From: JALNZF01 sp964447405
Lineage (GTDB): Bacteria; Nitrospirota; UBA9217
Direction: 5' to 3'
Assembly: GCA_964447405.1 (NCBI GenBank)
Contig: CAYUSP010000001.1
Location: forward strand, 558,001 to 622,000
DNA length: 64,000 nucleotides
In this document: positions 9,459-18,280 of the stretch, piece by piece
Position numbering within the stretch: the first letter of the stretch is position 1
Layout of the letters: the number at the start of each line of letters is the position of its first letter
Position numbers and translations under genes: made by a program
Notes under the pieces: generated by a model
The model's database searches: none
The model's input: the letters and a program-made list of their open reading frames with translations, nothing else
Told to the model about the DNA's origin: nothing

Positions 9459-11609
9459 ATGAGTATGATGCGTTATATTGCAGCGGGAATGTGTATGATT
9501 ATCGTGCTGATGATGACCGGCATCGAGTCTCGTGCCGCAACTTCCATCGTGGGAACCAAGCACGATCTGTCTTACCGAGTTTCTGGAAGTGTTCTCTATC
9601 AAGCTGCCAGTGGTGATCCCACACAGGGCGGTACAACGCAGATATGCATATTCTGCCATACCCCCCATGGTGGCAATACGGATGCACCGCTATGGAACAG
9701 AGCCACATCGCAAAGCAGTTATAACATATATCAAAGTGATGTGCTGTCAGCCCTCGGTATTACCGCCGAAAATCCGTCAACCGGCGCTGTGCATGTCAAA
9801 AGCCGGATATGCCTGTCGTGTCATGACGGTACGGTGGCCCTGGGTTCCGTCGCGAATATGCCCTATGATATTCCCGCGGATCTGGGATATGGTGGAGGTT
9901 TTTCCGCGATAAAGATGGCGACGGGGTATGCTACCATGCTGCCAGCATCTGCCGGTTATATTGGAGCCGATGGAGTTGGCGGCGGACTGCAGGACGATCA
10001 TCCCATTGCAATTAAGCATGTCAGCGGTAGTGCGTTTGGGCAGGATCCGGAACTAAAGCTACCTACTTCGAGCAACGTCCGCTTGTATAACGTTGTAGGA
10101 GGCAAGGCAGTCGTGAAAAATCCCCCTGCCAACGGCGATTATGTGGAGTGCACCTCCTGTCATAACGCACACGACAATACCAGCGGCTATTTCCTGGTAG
10201 AGCCGAATACAGGCTCAGCGCTGTGCAGAGATTGCCATCAGAAATACGGTATAGATCAGGGCGGGCCTCCGTTTGGTATCCATAGTCAATCTACGGTACT
10301 GTATCAGCCCCCATCCGGGAGCACACCGCCGGTGCCAATCGGTACGACCGTGGGCGGTGTACAGTGCATGACCTGTCACTATATGCATAAATCCGGTGTG
10401 CTCGATACAGCAAAAACCACACCCAATCCATCAGCGGGCAAATATTTACTGTCCTATCAGGAAGAACAGACGTGCTTCAACACCAATGGTGATCGATGGA
10501 ACAGCAGCAACGGAAATACTGTTTGCCATGGGAGTTTGGCATCCAATCCAAATATCCGCATCAAACCGGTCGTTGAACTAGGTAATGGCAATGCACATCG
10601 CGTTGGTAATTACCAGAATCTTCACAACGCATCAGAAGGTTCGCTGAAAGGGTGGTATACGCCATCCAACTGGCATGTGGAATGTCAGGACTGCCACAAT
10701 GTTCATACTGCTGGGAATGCCGTACATACGGAAGGATCCAATACGATTGTGAGTAATAGTTCCCTGTATGGGGCTGCCGGGGTGAGGGTAGATATTGCAC
10801 CGATATGGACTGACCAGCGGAATGGCAGCTATACCTATTTTGAGCCCTATGGCCTGATTCGGGATAATTTATGGCCGGTCACTACGCATTACGAATATGA
10901 AATATGTTTCAAGTGTCATTCGGATTGGGCATGGGGCAATGGGACGATACCAAACTATTCAAAAGGCGGTAACTGGACCAACCAGGCAATGGAGTTCGGC
11001 GGCAGTATATCGTTTCATCCGGTCATGCGGCAGCTAACCGGCCGTATAAGTGGCAGTCTCACCGCAGAATGGGGTGGTATCAGCACCAACACCATGTACT
11101 GTTCCGACTGCCATACGAAACAGAATAGCGATCCCAGACCTGTCGGACCTCACGGATCGATAAATTCACCCATTTTACGTAATAGCTATGACACTACCTA
11201 TGGCACGCGAGGTATTGTTTCGAATCAGCTGCCTACGGATTTTTGTATGGACTGTCATGATGCAAGCCAATATCAAGCGGCAACGCTCAATAACATCGTT
11301 GCTGCTACTGTCACCGGTTTTCGAGATAGTAACGGCAGCGGTATCAACCTTCATACCCAGCACGCCTATCGGGCTCAATTTGGCGGTGGACCTTTACCTG
11401 TAATAAGCCGATGGCCTTATCGATGCGTTGATTGCCATACACGAGTTCCCCATGGATATAATCGGAAGGCGATGATCGTTGTACAAAACGAAGGATTCCC
11501 CTATGAAGCAACTGCCGGTCAAGGCAAGATAACGCTGCCTGAACCGTCATTGTCATTGCCTTACACAATTAGTAGTTGTTCTACAGTAGCTGGGTGTCAT
11601 ACCAACTGA
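9459..11609 (+). CDS. Secreted multiheme c-type cytochrome (10 CXXCH motifs plus two expanded sites)
   Basis: A 716-residue exported protein (signal peptide to about residue 26, cleavage near SRA). It has ten canonical haem c attachment motifs: CIFCH, CLSCH, CTSCH, CRDCH, CMTCH, CQDCH, CFKCH, CSDCH, CMDCH and CVDCH. Two further Cys...CysHis arrangements have longer spacing, CX16CH in the middle and CX5CH at the extreme C-terminus (CSTVAGCHTN). Many distal histidines are available as sixth ligands. This composition fits a doubled-CXXCH electron-transfer cytochrome of the kind used in extracellular or periplasmic electron transfer. The electron donor and acceptor cannot be deduced. The ribosome binding site AGAGGTG supports the start at 9459. 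It ends the cluster and is followed by a strong terminator. Confidence 0.93.
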   Translation: MSMMRYIAAGMCMIIVLMMTGIESRAATSIVGTKHDLSYRVSGSVLYQAASGDPTQGGTTQICIFCHTPHGGNTDAPLWNRATSQSSYNIYQSDVLSALGITAENPSTGAVHVKSRICLSCHDGTVALGSVANMPYDIPADLGYGGGFSAIKMATGYATMLPASAGYIGADGVGGGLQDDHPIAIKHVSGSAFGQDPELKLPTSSNVRLYNVVGGKAVVKNPPANGDYVECTSCHNAHDNTSGYFLVEPNTGSALCRDCHQKYGIDQGGPPFGIHSQSTVLYQPPSGSTPPVPIGTTVGGVQCMTCHYMHKSGVLDTAKTTPNPSAGKYLLSYQEEQTCFNTNGDRWNSSNGNTVCHGSLASNPNIRIKPVVELGNGNAHRVGNYQNLHNASEGSLKGWYTPSNWHVECQDCHNVHTAGNAVHTEGSNTIVSNSSLYGAAGVRVDIAPIWTDQRNGSYTYFEPYGLIRDNLWPVTTHYEYEICFKCHSDWAWGNGTIPNYSKGGNWTNQAMEFGGSISFHPVMRQLTGRISGSLTAEWGGISTNTMYCSDCHTKQNSDPRPVGPHGSINSPILRNSYDTTYGTRGIVSNQLPTDFCMDCHDASQYQAATLNNIVAATVTGFRDSNGSGINLHTQHAYRAQFGGGPLPVISRWPYRCVDCHTRVPHGYNRKAMIVVQNEGFPYEATAGQGKITLPEPSLSLPYTISSCSTVAGCHTN

Positions 11610-11652
11610 CTTGCGACTTCGATAGTTTAACGTAATAGAAGGCGCGCTCATG

Positions 11653-11682
11653 AAACGGCGGGATTGTAGCCCGCCGTTTTAT
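11653..11682 (+). terminator. Rho-independent terminator after the cytochrome gene
   Basis: A perfect 10-bp stem AAACGGCGGG (11653-11662) / CCCGCCGTTT (11670-11679) with a 7-nt loop, followed by a T-rich tail. It lies 44 bp after the cytochrome stop and isolates the tRNA gene. Confidence 0.9.
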
Positions 11683-11726
11683 TTATGTCTGCAGCGCTCT
11701 GCGTGATATATATACAAAAGATTCGC

Positions 11727-11756
11727 TTGACAGTAAAAGCGCGAATAGGGTATAAA
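11727..11756 (+). promoter_or_regulatory. Sigma-70 promoter for tRNA-Thr
   Basis: A consensus TTGACA (11727-11732), an 18-bp spacer and TATAAA (11751-11756), placed about 38 bp before the mature tRNA 5' end. Confidence 0.85.
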
Positions 11757-11794
11757 CTACCGTCTTATATTTCACTTCTTCATCCACGCACCAT

Positions 11795-11869
11795 GCCGGC
11801 GTAGCTCAGTGGTAGAGCAGCTGATTCGTAATCAGCAGGTCGTCCGTTCAACCCGGATCGCCGGCTCCA
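11795..11869 (+). tRNA. tRNA-Thr (anticodon CGT, decodes ACG)
   Basis: A 75-nt cloverleaf with acceptor stem GCCGGCG/CGCCGGC, a D-arm with TAGCTCAGTGGTAGAG, and anticodon stem GCTGA/TCAGC around the loop TTCGTAA (anticodon at 11827-11829). The T-arm contains GTTCAA and the 3' CCA is genomically encoded. It has its own promoter and is monocistronic. Confidence 0.95.
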
Positions 11870-11963
11870 TTTTATCGCTTAATTCACCTATCCGCTTAAT
11901 CCGCACGCGCTCATGATCTCACCGTATCATTATCAATAACAGTTATCGGCAAAAAGAAAAAGG

Positions 11964-11992
11964 TTGACACCACAAATAAATATATTTATATT
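11964..11992 (+). promoter_or_regulatory. Sigma-70 promoter for pgsA
   Basis: TTGACA (11964-11969), a 17-bp spacer and TATATT (11987-11992). It probably drives pgsA and the following HTH-DUF512-aroE genes. The region between the tRNA and this promoter shows nothing else. Confidence 0.8.
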
Positions 11993-12027
11993 GAAAAGCA
12001 GGGTAAGTGGAACGGTGTGTTGCCTTG

Positions 12028-12552
12028 ATGAATCTACCTAACTATATTACACTGGCAAGGGTTGCTCTCATCCCATTTTTCATTATATTGATGAGCTATG
12101 ACCATGTTGGTGTAGCATTGGCAGTTTTCCTGGCTGCGTGTGTAACTGATGCCCTTGACGGCATGATCGCAAGGCTTACGAACTCGCAGACGGAGTTGGG
12201 TGCATTTCTTGATCCCATGGCGGATAAGCTGCTCATTGTCTCTGCCTTTGTTACGTTGGTGTTGCTGGGTATGCTTCCCGTTTGGCTGGTTATCATCGTC
12301 ATCAGCAGGGACGTCATCCTGGCACTCGGTAGTGTTACTATTTATTTTATGGGTCGCGAATTGAAAGCTCGCCCTTCAATTATAGGGAAAGCTACGACAG
12401 TCGTTCAATTATGTACGGTCATTTTGTCATTAGTTGTTAAAATCTATGGTTATGAACTGGTCTGGCCGGACGTTCTTCCCGTGCTGACCGCCGTCCTGAC
12501 AGTTGCTTCAGGCGTCCAATATGTTGCCCGCGGTATGAAGGTTGTAGGGTAG
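12028..12552 (+). CDS. pgsA: CDP-diacylglycerol--glycerol-3-phosphate 3-phosphatidyltransferase
   Basis: A 174-residue integral membrane enzyme that makes phosphatidylglycerol phosphate from CDP-diacylglycerol and glycerol-3-phosphate. The CDP-alcohol phosphotransferase signature DGX2ARX8GX3DX3D is complete (DALDGMIARL ... GAFLDPMADK, residues about 50-75). Several hydrophobic helices surround it. The frame opens at a GTG (12007), but the ATG at 12028 gives the usual family start MNLPNYITLARV; the GTG would lie only about 8 nt from the predicted transcription start. Length is normal for the family. It is followed at 31 bp by the HTH protein. Confidence 0.93.
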   Translation: MNLPNYITLARVALIPFFIILMSYDHVGVALAVFLAACVTDALDGMIARLTNSQTELGAFLDPMADKLLIVSAFVTLVLLGMLPVWLVIIVISRDVILALGSVTIYFMGRELKARPSIIGKATTVVQLCTVILSLVVKIYGYELVWPDVLPVLTAVLTVASGVQYVARGMKVVG

Positions 12553-12583
12553 TACTGCATTATAATTCAGTATGGAGGTGGGC

Positions 12584-13018
12584 ATGAAGATCGCTGAAAT
12601 GATCAGACAGGCACTCGAGAAGAAAGGTTTTAAAAACCTGAAGGATGCTTCCAAGGTTCTCGGGATCAGTCCTGAACTGCTTCGCGTAACCATCAACAAG
12701 GGGCACATCCCCAAAGACACGACGCTCATGATGATCGCGAACAAATTAAACCTCGACAAGTCGGTCGTCATTCTTGGCGCCCATCAAGAAAAGGTTCCGG
12801 ACGAAGTGAAAGGATTCTTCCTATCTCCCTCTCAGGCAAAGTTCAGAAGAGGGAAAAGAAAGTACCCAATTTCCGAAGAGCAGATTAACTATCTTGAGAA
12901 AATATTGAGCATTGATGAGATCATGATGCTCAGAAAGTACCGTCAAGTCTCTGATGAAGCACGGGTCCAGGTCTCCGGATATATGGATTTCATGTTTGCC
13001 TCGAAGAAGGACAGTTGA
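12584..13018 (+). CDS. Helix-turn-helix (XRE-like) regulator of unknown target
   Basis: A 144-residue protein. Residues about 1-60 resemble a XRE/Cro-type helix-turn-helix (alternating helices with KDASKVLGISPELLRVTINKG as the likely scaffold and recognition region). The C-terminal half is helical and charged, with no recognised ligand domain. An ATG lies four codons upstream at 12572, but GGAGG at 12574-12578 is correctly spaced for the ATG at 12584. It lies between pgsA and the DUF512 gene, whose TTG start immediately follows this stop, so the two are probably translationally coupled. Lipid, stress or envelope regulation would be a guess. Confidence 0.65.
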   Translation: MKIAEMIRQALEKKGFKNLKDASKVLGISPELLRVTINKGHIPKDTTLMMIANKLNLDKSVVILGAHQEKVPDEVKGFFLSPSQAKFRRGKRKYPISEEQINYLEKILSIDEIMMLRKYRQVSDEARVQVSGYMDFMFASKKDS

Positions 13019-14317
13019 TTGCTTGCAATATCGTATGTGCAGCCGGGTAGCACCGGTGATAAACTGGGATTGCATGCGGAAGACACGCTGATCTCCATTA
13101 ATGATAGAGAAATTCATGATGTCATAGATTACCGCTATTTGGTTGCTGACGAGCATATCGAACTTGTCGTACGGCCTAAAGGCGGGAAGTCTCTCACCCT
13201 CTCTTTCCCCAAAGACCCCGATGATAATCTTGGACTCGATTTCGCACAGTTTCCCATCAAACGATGCCGGAATAAATGCATCTTTTGCTTTGTCGATCAG
13301 ATGCCAGGCGGTTGCAGAAAAAGTCTGTACATCAAAGACGATGATTTCCGGGCTTCATTCCTGTATGGTAATTACATAACCCTGGGAGCGCTTTCTGAAT
13401 CAGATTGGGAAAGAATATTCAGGGAACGATTGTCCCCGCTGTACATCTCTGTGCATGCAACTGATCCTAACGTTCGCTCATTCATACTCGGCAATAGACG
13501 CTCGCCGGATATCCTGACAAGCATGAAGCGGCTTGCTGATCACGGCATTACCATGCATGCCCAGATCGTACTATGCCCCGGAATTAATGATGGAGAAGTG
13601 CTGAAGCGATCTTTGCTTGACCTGTCGGCGTTGTTTCCTGCGGTTGCCTCCATTGCACTCGTTCCTGTAGGGCTCACGAACCAGAGAAGCAACCTGTTTC
13701 CGCTCAGGTCGTTTACCAGAACCGAAGGGCGTGAAGTGGTTCACACGGCAAACGTGTTTGGCTCGAGTTTCAGAAAAAGATTTGGAACGCGCCTCGTGTT
13801 CTCCTCAGACGAATTCTTCATCAAAGCAGGCCTGTCATTCCCCCTTGCTTCGTATTATGAGGATTTTCCCCAAATTGAGAACGGCGTGGGCATGGTTGCC
13901 CGGTTTTTACGCGGTGTAAAACAGGCGAAGGCCCTTGGCCGCATTGAAAAACTCTCCATGACCATAATCACGGGGGTCTCGTTCAACAAAATACTCAAGC
14001 CCATTATCGAACACATAAACAAGAATACGGGTGCACATATCAGGGTCCTGGCCGCAAAGAATCATTTTTTTGGATCAAGCGTCAGCGTAGCTGGACTCTT
14101 GACCGGACAGGATATCATCAAAGCGGCACAGGGAAGGCGGTTAGGCGAGGTGTTGGCCATTCCAGCGGCTGCGCTTAAGGACACGGAAGATGTTTTCCTT
14201 GATGATATGAGCCTTGATCAGGTGCAAAAGACACTATCCCTTCCAGTCATTAAAGTGGAGCAATTCAGCGACATTACATCGCTCTTGAGAAAGAGGGGGA
14301 TGAGGAGGCATGGATGA
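13019..14317 (+). CDS. PDZ-like / radical SAM DUF512 family protein
   Basis: A 432-residue protein. The N-terminal about 60 residues form a PDZ-like module (VQPGSTGDKLGL, GD-type carboxylate-binding region). A radical SAM-type CX3CX2C cluster motif, CRNKCIFC, follows near residue 83, then the DUF512 C-terminal region. The family is widespread in anaerobes and is annotated as a putative Fe-S oxidoreductase of unknown reaction. The TTG start at 13019 abuts the previous stop and is preceded by AAGGA at 7-nt spacing. The 3' end overlaps aroE by 4 bp (ATGA). No substrate can be inferred. Confidence 0.88.
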   Translation: MLAISYVQPGSTGDKLGLHAEDTLISINDREIHDVIDYRYLVADEHIELVVRPKGGKSLTLSFPKDPDDNLGLDFAQFPIKRCRNKCIFCFVDQMPGGCRKSLYIKDDDFRASFLYGNYITLGALSESDWERIFRERLSPLYISVHATDPNVRSFILGNRRSPDILTSMKRLADHGITMHAQIVLCPGINDGEVLKRSLLDLSALFPAVASIALVPVGLTNQRSNLFPLRSFTRTEGREVVHTANVFGSSFRKRFGTRLVFSSDEFFIKAGLSFPLASYYEDFPQIENGVGMVARFLRGVKQAKALGRIEKLSMTIITGVSFNKILKPIIEHINKNTGAHIRVLAAKNHFFGSSVSVAGLLTGQDIIKAAQGRRLGEVLAIPAAALKDTEDVFLDDMSLDQVQKTLSLPVIKVEQFSDITSLLRKRGMRRHG

Positions 14318-15162
14318 TATTTTCAGGAAAGACCCAGGTCTATTGCATTTTCGGATATCCGGTGGAACACACCTTCTCCCCGGGAATGCACAATGCCGCG
14401 TTCGCAAAAATCGGGATGAATGCTTGCTATGTCCCTTTTGCCATCCCGCCTGATCGGCTGAAGGACGCGATAGGGGCAGTTATTTCGCTGGGCATCCGCG
14501 GGCTTAACATTACAGTACCGCATAAAGAGCACGTTTTATCGTGGCTGGACGATCTCTCTGAAGAAGCGCGGCTCATCGGCGCCGTTAATACGATAGAACT
14601 GACACCTCGTGGTTTGATTGGCCATAATACGGACGGCAGGGGATTTCTCCGATCCCTTCGGGAACAGGGTGGTATGAGCCCTAAGGGGAAGAGGTTTCTG
14701 ATAATAGGCTCCGGCGGAGCGGCAAGGGCGGTTGGATTCAGTCTCGCGCTTGCAGGAGCATCTCAAATCGTATTCAGGGATCTTGATACCAGAAAAGCCA
14801 AAGTGCTGGCGGGCGATATTGCAGTAAAGACCGGAGTGATGTCGCGGGCGATTGATAAAACGTCGGTGGCATCGTACGCGGCTAATGCGGAATGTCTTAT
14901 CAACGCTACTCCGCTGGGTCTTCGGAAAAACGATCCTCTTCCTCTTGAGGCCAGTATAATCAGCAAAGAACACCTCGTATGCGATCTCGTATACAATCCA
15001 GCGGAAACAGCACTCCTGAAGATGGCGAAAAAGCGCGGGGGGCGCACATTATCTGGACTTGGCATGCTTTTGTACCAGGGAGTGATCGCATTTGAAATAT
15101 GGACAGGACAGAAGGCACCAGTCCTGGTCATGAAAAATGCGCTTGCCAGGCAGATGCGATAA
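14314..15162 (+). CDS. aroE: Shikimate dehydrogenase
   Basis: A 282-residue NADPH-dependent enzyme reducing 3-dehydroshikimate to shikimate in aromatic amino acid biosynthesis. Substrate-binding elements are visible: GYPVEHTFSPGMHNAAF at the N-terminus, NITVPHKEHV with the catalytic Lys, and GAVNTI and GHNTDGRGF with the catalytic Asp. The Rossmann nucleotide loop GSGGAARAVG is at about residue 130, and INATPLGL follows. The start overlaps the DUF512 stop (ATGA) and is preceded by GAGGAGG at 5 nt. Length is normal. Confidence 0.96.
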   Translation: MIFSGKTQVYCIFGYPVEHTFSPGMHNAAFAKIGMNACYVPFAIPPDRLKDAIGAVISLGIRGLNITVPHKEHVLSWLDDLSEEARLIGAVNTIELTPRGLIGHNTDGRGFLRSLREQGGMSPKGKRFLIIGSGGAARAVGFSLALAGASQIVFRDLDTRKAKVLAGDIAVKTGVMSRAIDKTSVASYAANAECLINATPLGLRKNDPLPLEASIISKEHLVCDLVYNPAETALLKMAKKRGGRTLSGLGMLLYQGVIAFEIWTGQKAPVLVMKNALARQMR

Positions 15163-15199
15163 CGCATTATAAAAACGTGAAAAAGTATTCTTTGCCTTC

Positions 15200-15228
15200 T
15201 TGACATGCATCTGTTATTCAAGTAATAT
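15200..15228 (+). promoter_or_regulatory. Sigma-70 promoter for the pilB operon
   Basis: TTGACA (15200-15205), a 17-bp spacer and TAATAT (15223-15228), 33 bp before the pilB ATG. The start codon has an AAGGAG ribosome binding site at normal spacing. Confidence 0.72.
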
Positions 15229-15260
15229 TAGCCATACTGTCTGCAATTCAAGGAGTCACT

Positions 15261-17102
15261 ATGTCCATGTCCGGAAGGCTCGGCTCGATGCTTGTTTCGT
15301 CGGGTCTGATCACAGATGATCAACTGAAAAAGGCACTCGCCGCGCAAAAAAGCGAAGGCGGCAGGCTTGGGTCCATTCTGGTCAAACTGGGGTTTGTCCA
15401 GGAAGACAAGTTGATGACATTCCTGAGCAAGCAGTACGGCGTCCCCTATGTTGACCTGAACAAATTCGAGATTAATCCCGCTGTCATCAAGCATATTCCC
15501 GCTGAAGTAGCTCAAAAGTACCGCATCATGCCCATCAATCGCGCCGGCGCAACTATCACCATAGCCATGGTTGATCCATCCAATATATTCGCGATTGACG
15601 ACATCAAGTTCATGACAGGCTATAATGTTGAAGCCGTGGTTGCCACCGAAGGTGCGATCGTAGAGGCGATCAAAAAGTATTATGGGGGAGCGAAATCCAT
15701 AGTTGCGGCGAAGACCGGCTCAGGTGCTGCGCTGGCTGTCAGGGACGAGAAGAAGCTCACCATCGAGGCGAAGGATTACTCGATCGATGACATGCAGGAG
15801 GATTCCTTAATTGACGACATTGATACCGGCGGCGAGGTAAATGTAGAAGATTTTGACAATCTCGTTTCGGGTGCTGTTGATGAGCTCGAAGTGGTTGAAG
15901 AGGAAGCGCTTGACCAGTTGTCGGCTGATGTCGAAGCACCTATTGTTAAGCTGGTGAACGGAATCCTGCTTCGGGCGGCGAAGATGGGAGTCAGCGATAT
16001 CCACATCGAGCCCTATGAGAAGAAGTTCAGGGTTCGCTACCGGCTTGACGGCGTGCTCTCGACGGTGATGGGTCTGCCCATGAGGATCAAGAACGCCATC
16101 ATTTCCCGCGTGAAGATCATGTCGAATCTCGACATAGCGGAGCGCAGGCTTCCCCAGGACGGCCGCATAAAACTCAAGATGGCCAAGAATAAGACGATGG
16201 ACTATCGTGTTTCGGTGCTGCCGACCCTTTTCGGAGAGAAGATCGTGCTGCGGCTTTTGGACAAGTCGAACCTGCAGCTCGACATGACCAAGCTTGGATT
16301 TGATGTGGATCAGATCACGGATTTCAAATCCGCGCTGGACAAACCGTTCGGCATGGTCCTGGTAACCGGTCCGACGGGAAGCGGCAAGACTACGACGCTC
16401 TATTCGGCACTAAGCGAGCTCAACAAGGACTCGGAAAATCTCATGACCGCGGAAGATCCCGTGGAATTCAACCTGATGGGCATCAACCAGGTGCAGATGA
16501 AGGATGAGATCGGCCTCAACTTTGCTGCAGCTCTCCGGTCATTTTTACGACAGGATCCGGACATTATCATGGTGGGAGAGATCCGCGACTACGAGACGGC
16601 CGAAATCGGTGTGAAGGCCGCACTCACGGGACATCTCGTGCTGTCCACACTGCACACAAACGATGCGCCCAGCACTATCAACCGCCTGCTTAATATGGGT
16701 GTTGAGCCCTTTCTGGTATCTTCATCCGTCATCCTCATTCTGGCGCAGCGGCTTGTACGGAAAACCTGCCAGAATTGCAAGAAACCCGAAAAACTGATAG
16801 CGCAGACGTTTATCGATGCGGGTTTTTCACCTGAAGAAGCGAACAATGTCATAAGCTTCAAAGGCTCAGGATGCGATATCTGCAATAAGACCGGATACAA
16901 GGGCAGGGTGGCGCTCTATGAAGTAATGCCGATCAAGGATGAGATCAAAGAGCTGATCCTGCAGGGTGCCTCCGTAATGGACATTAAAAAGCTTGCTGTC
17001 AGCCTGGGCATGAAAACGCTGCGCAAAAGCGGCTTGCTGAAAGTAAAGGCCGGACTCACATCGCTGGAAGAAATCGTAGAAAATACATTCCCCGACAATT
17101 AA
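15261..17102 (+). CDS. pilB: Type IV pilus extension ATPase PilB (GspE family) with MshEN domain
   Basis: A 613-residue hexameric ATPase powering pilus extension. The N-terminus has two consecutive RLGxxL-type segments (GRLGSMLVSSGLITDDQL and GRLGSILVKLGFVQEDKL, residues about 5-50) that match the c-di-GMP-binding MshEN consensus. A strongly acidic linker (about 175-220) follows. The ATPase core has Walker A GPTGSGKTTT (about 370), an Asp box, Walker B IIMVGEIRDYETAE and a His box LSTLHTNDA. A four-cysteine zinc site is made by CQNCKKP and CDICNKTGYKGR. It heads pilB-pilT-pilC-pilS-pilR; no pilin gene is present in the window. Confidence 0.96.
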   Translation: MSMSGRLGSMLVSSGLITDDQLKKALAAQKSEGGRLGSILVKLGFVQEDKLMTFLSKQYGVPYVDLNKFEINPAVIKHIPAEVAQKYRIMPINRAGATITIAMVDPSNIFAIDDIKFMTGYNVEAVVATEGAIVEAIKKYYGGAKSIVAAKTGSGAALAVRDEKKLTIEAKDYSIDDMQEDSLIDDIDTGGEVNVEDFDNLVSGAVDELEVVEEEALDQLSADVEAPIVKLVNGILLRAAKMGVSDIHIEPYEKKFRVRYRLDGVLSTVMGLPMRIKNAIISRVKIMSNLDIAERRLPQDGRIKLKMAKNKTMDYRVSVLPTLFGEKIVLRLLDKSNLQLDMTKLGFDVDQITDFKSALDKPFGMVLVTGPTGSGKTTTLYSALSELNKDSENLMTAEDPVEFNLMGINQVQMKDEIGLNFAAALRSFLRQDPDIIMVGEIRDYETAEIGVKAALTGHLVLSTLHTNDAPSTINRLLNMGVEPFLVSSSVILILAQRLVRKTCQNCKKPEKLIAQTFIDAGFSPEEANNVISFKGSGCDICNKTGYKGRVALYEVMPIKDEIKELILQGASVMDIKKLAVSLGMKTLRKSGLLKVKAGLTSLEEIVENTFPDN

Positions 17103-17148
17103 TAGATGCAGGGCACGTCAATAATCTCTTTCGAGAAAGGGTTCACTC

Positions 17149-18252
17149 ATGGCCAATCTTCACGACCTGCTCAAGTACATGATAGAAAAAGGAGCCTCAG
17201 ATCTTCATATAACCACGGGTATCCCTCCGGCAATCAGGGTCGACGGCAAAATAAAGCCCATTCCCGGATTGGAACCACTGACCGCGAATCAGACGAAGGA
17301 TCTCTGCTACAGCATCCTCACTGACGCACAGAAACATAAATTTGAAGAAAACAGCGAACTCGATCTTTCCTTTGGCGTAAAAAATCTGTCTCGTTTCCGC
17401 GCGAACATGTTCGTACAGCGGGGAGCGGTCGCCGCCGCGGTCAGGACTATTCCTTTTAAGATAAAGACATTCCAGGAGCTTGGGCTCCCGGAGGTTGTAT
17501 CCGATCTCTGTAAAAAGCCGAGAGGGCTTGTGCTGGTCACCGGACCCACGGGCAGCGGAAAATCGACCACTCTTGCATCCATGGTTGATAAAATCAACAG
17601 CGAACGCCAGGAGCATATTCTCACTGTTGAGGATCCCATCGAGTATCTCCACCCGCACAAAAAATGCCTGGTGAACCAGCGTGAAGTAAATGCGGACACC
17701 AAGTCGTTCAAGGATGCGCTGAAATATATTCTTCGGCAGGATCCGGATGTCGTGCTGGTCGGCGAAATGCGCGATCTCGAAACCATTGAAGCCGCCCTGA
17801 CTATCGCGGAAACAGGACACCTGACTTTCGCCACACTCCATACGAATTCCGCTGCCCAGACGATGAATCGTATCATTGATGTGTTTCCTCCACACCAGCA
17901 ATCGCAGGTGCGTGCTCAGTTATCGTTTGTACTCGAAGGGGTCATGTCTCAGCAACTCGTTCCCAAGATCGGAGGAGGCAGGATGCTTGCTCTTGAGGTA
18001 ATGATTCCGAACGCGGCGATTCGCAACCTTATCCGGGAAGACAAAATCCATCAGATCTACTCTATCATGCAGACCGGACAGTCGAAATTTGGAATGCTGA
18101 CCTTGAATCAGTCTCTCTTTGAACTTTATTCGAAAAAAATGATAACGTACGAAGACTGCATCAGCCGGTCTTCCAATATTGACGAGCTTGTGCAAATGCT
18201 CGGCAGGTCCGGCCTGGCGTCATCCCAGACAATGCAGAAGGACTATCGTTAA
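17149..18252 (+). CDS. pilT: Type IV pilus retraction ATPase PilT
   Basis: A 367-residue retraction ATPase. The N-terminal PAS-like domain has GASDLHITTGIPP. Walker A GPTGSGKSTTLASM lies near residue 132, then VEDPIEY, Walker B VVLVGEMRDLETIE and a His box LHTNSAAQT. The PilT-specific AIRNLIRE helix near residue 285 distinguishes it from PilB. An AAAGGG sequence precedes the ATG. It lies 46 bp after pilB and is followed by pilC. Confidence 0.96.
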   Translation: MANLHDLLKYMIEKGASDLHITTGIPPAIRVDGKIKPIPGLEPLTANQTKDLCYSILTDAQKHKFEENSELDLSFGVKNLSRFRANMFVQRGAVAAAVRTIPFKIKTFQELGLPEVVSDLCKKPRGLVLVTGPTGSGKSTTLASMVDKINSERQEHILTVEDPIEYLHPHKKCLVNQREVNADTKSFKDALKYILRQDPDVVLVGEMRDLETIEAALTIAETGHLTFATLHTNSAAQTMNRIIDVFPPHQQSQVRAQLSFVLEGVMSQQLVPKIGGGRMLALEVMIPNAAIRNLIREDKIHQIYSIMQTGQSKFGMLTLNQSLFELYSKKMITYEDCISRSSNIDELVQMLGRSGLASSQTMQKDYR

Positions 18253-18280
18253 GACATCCCAATTTTCTATGAGGTGAAGA

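Noticed and set aside
12313..12340. Possible sigma-54 promoter starting TGGCAC inside pgsA
   Set aside because: The -12 element does not match (no GC at the required spacing) and the site is internal to a gene.
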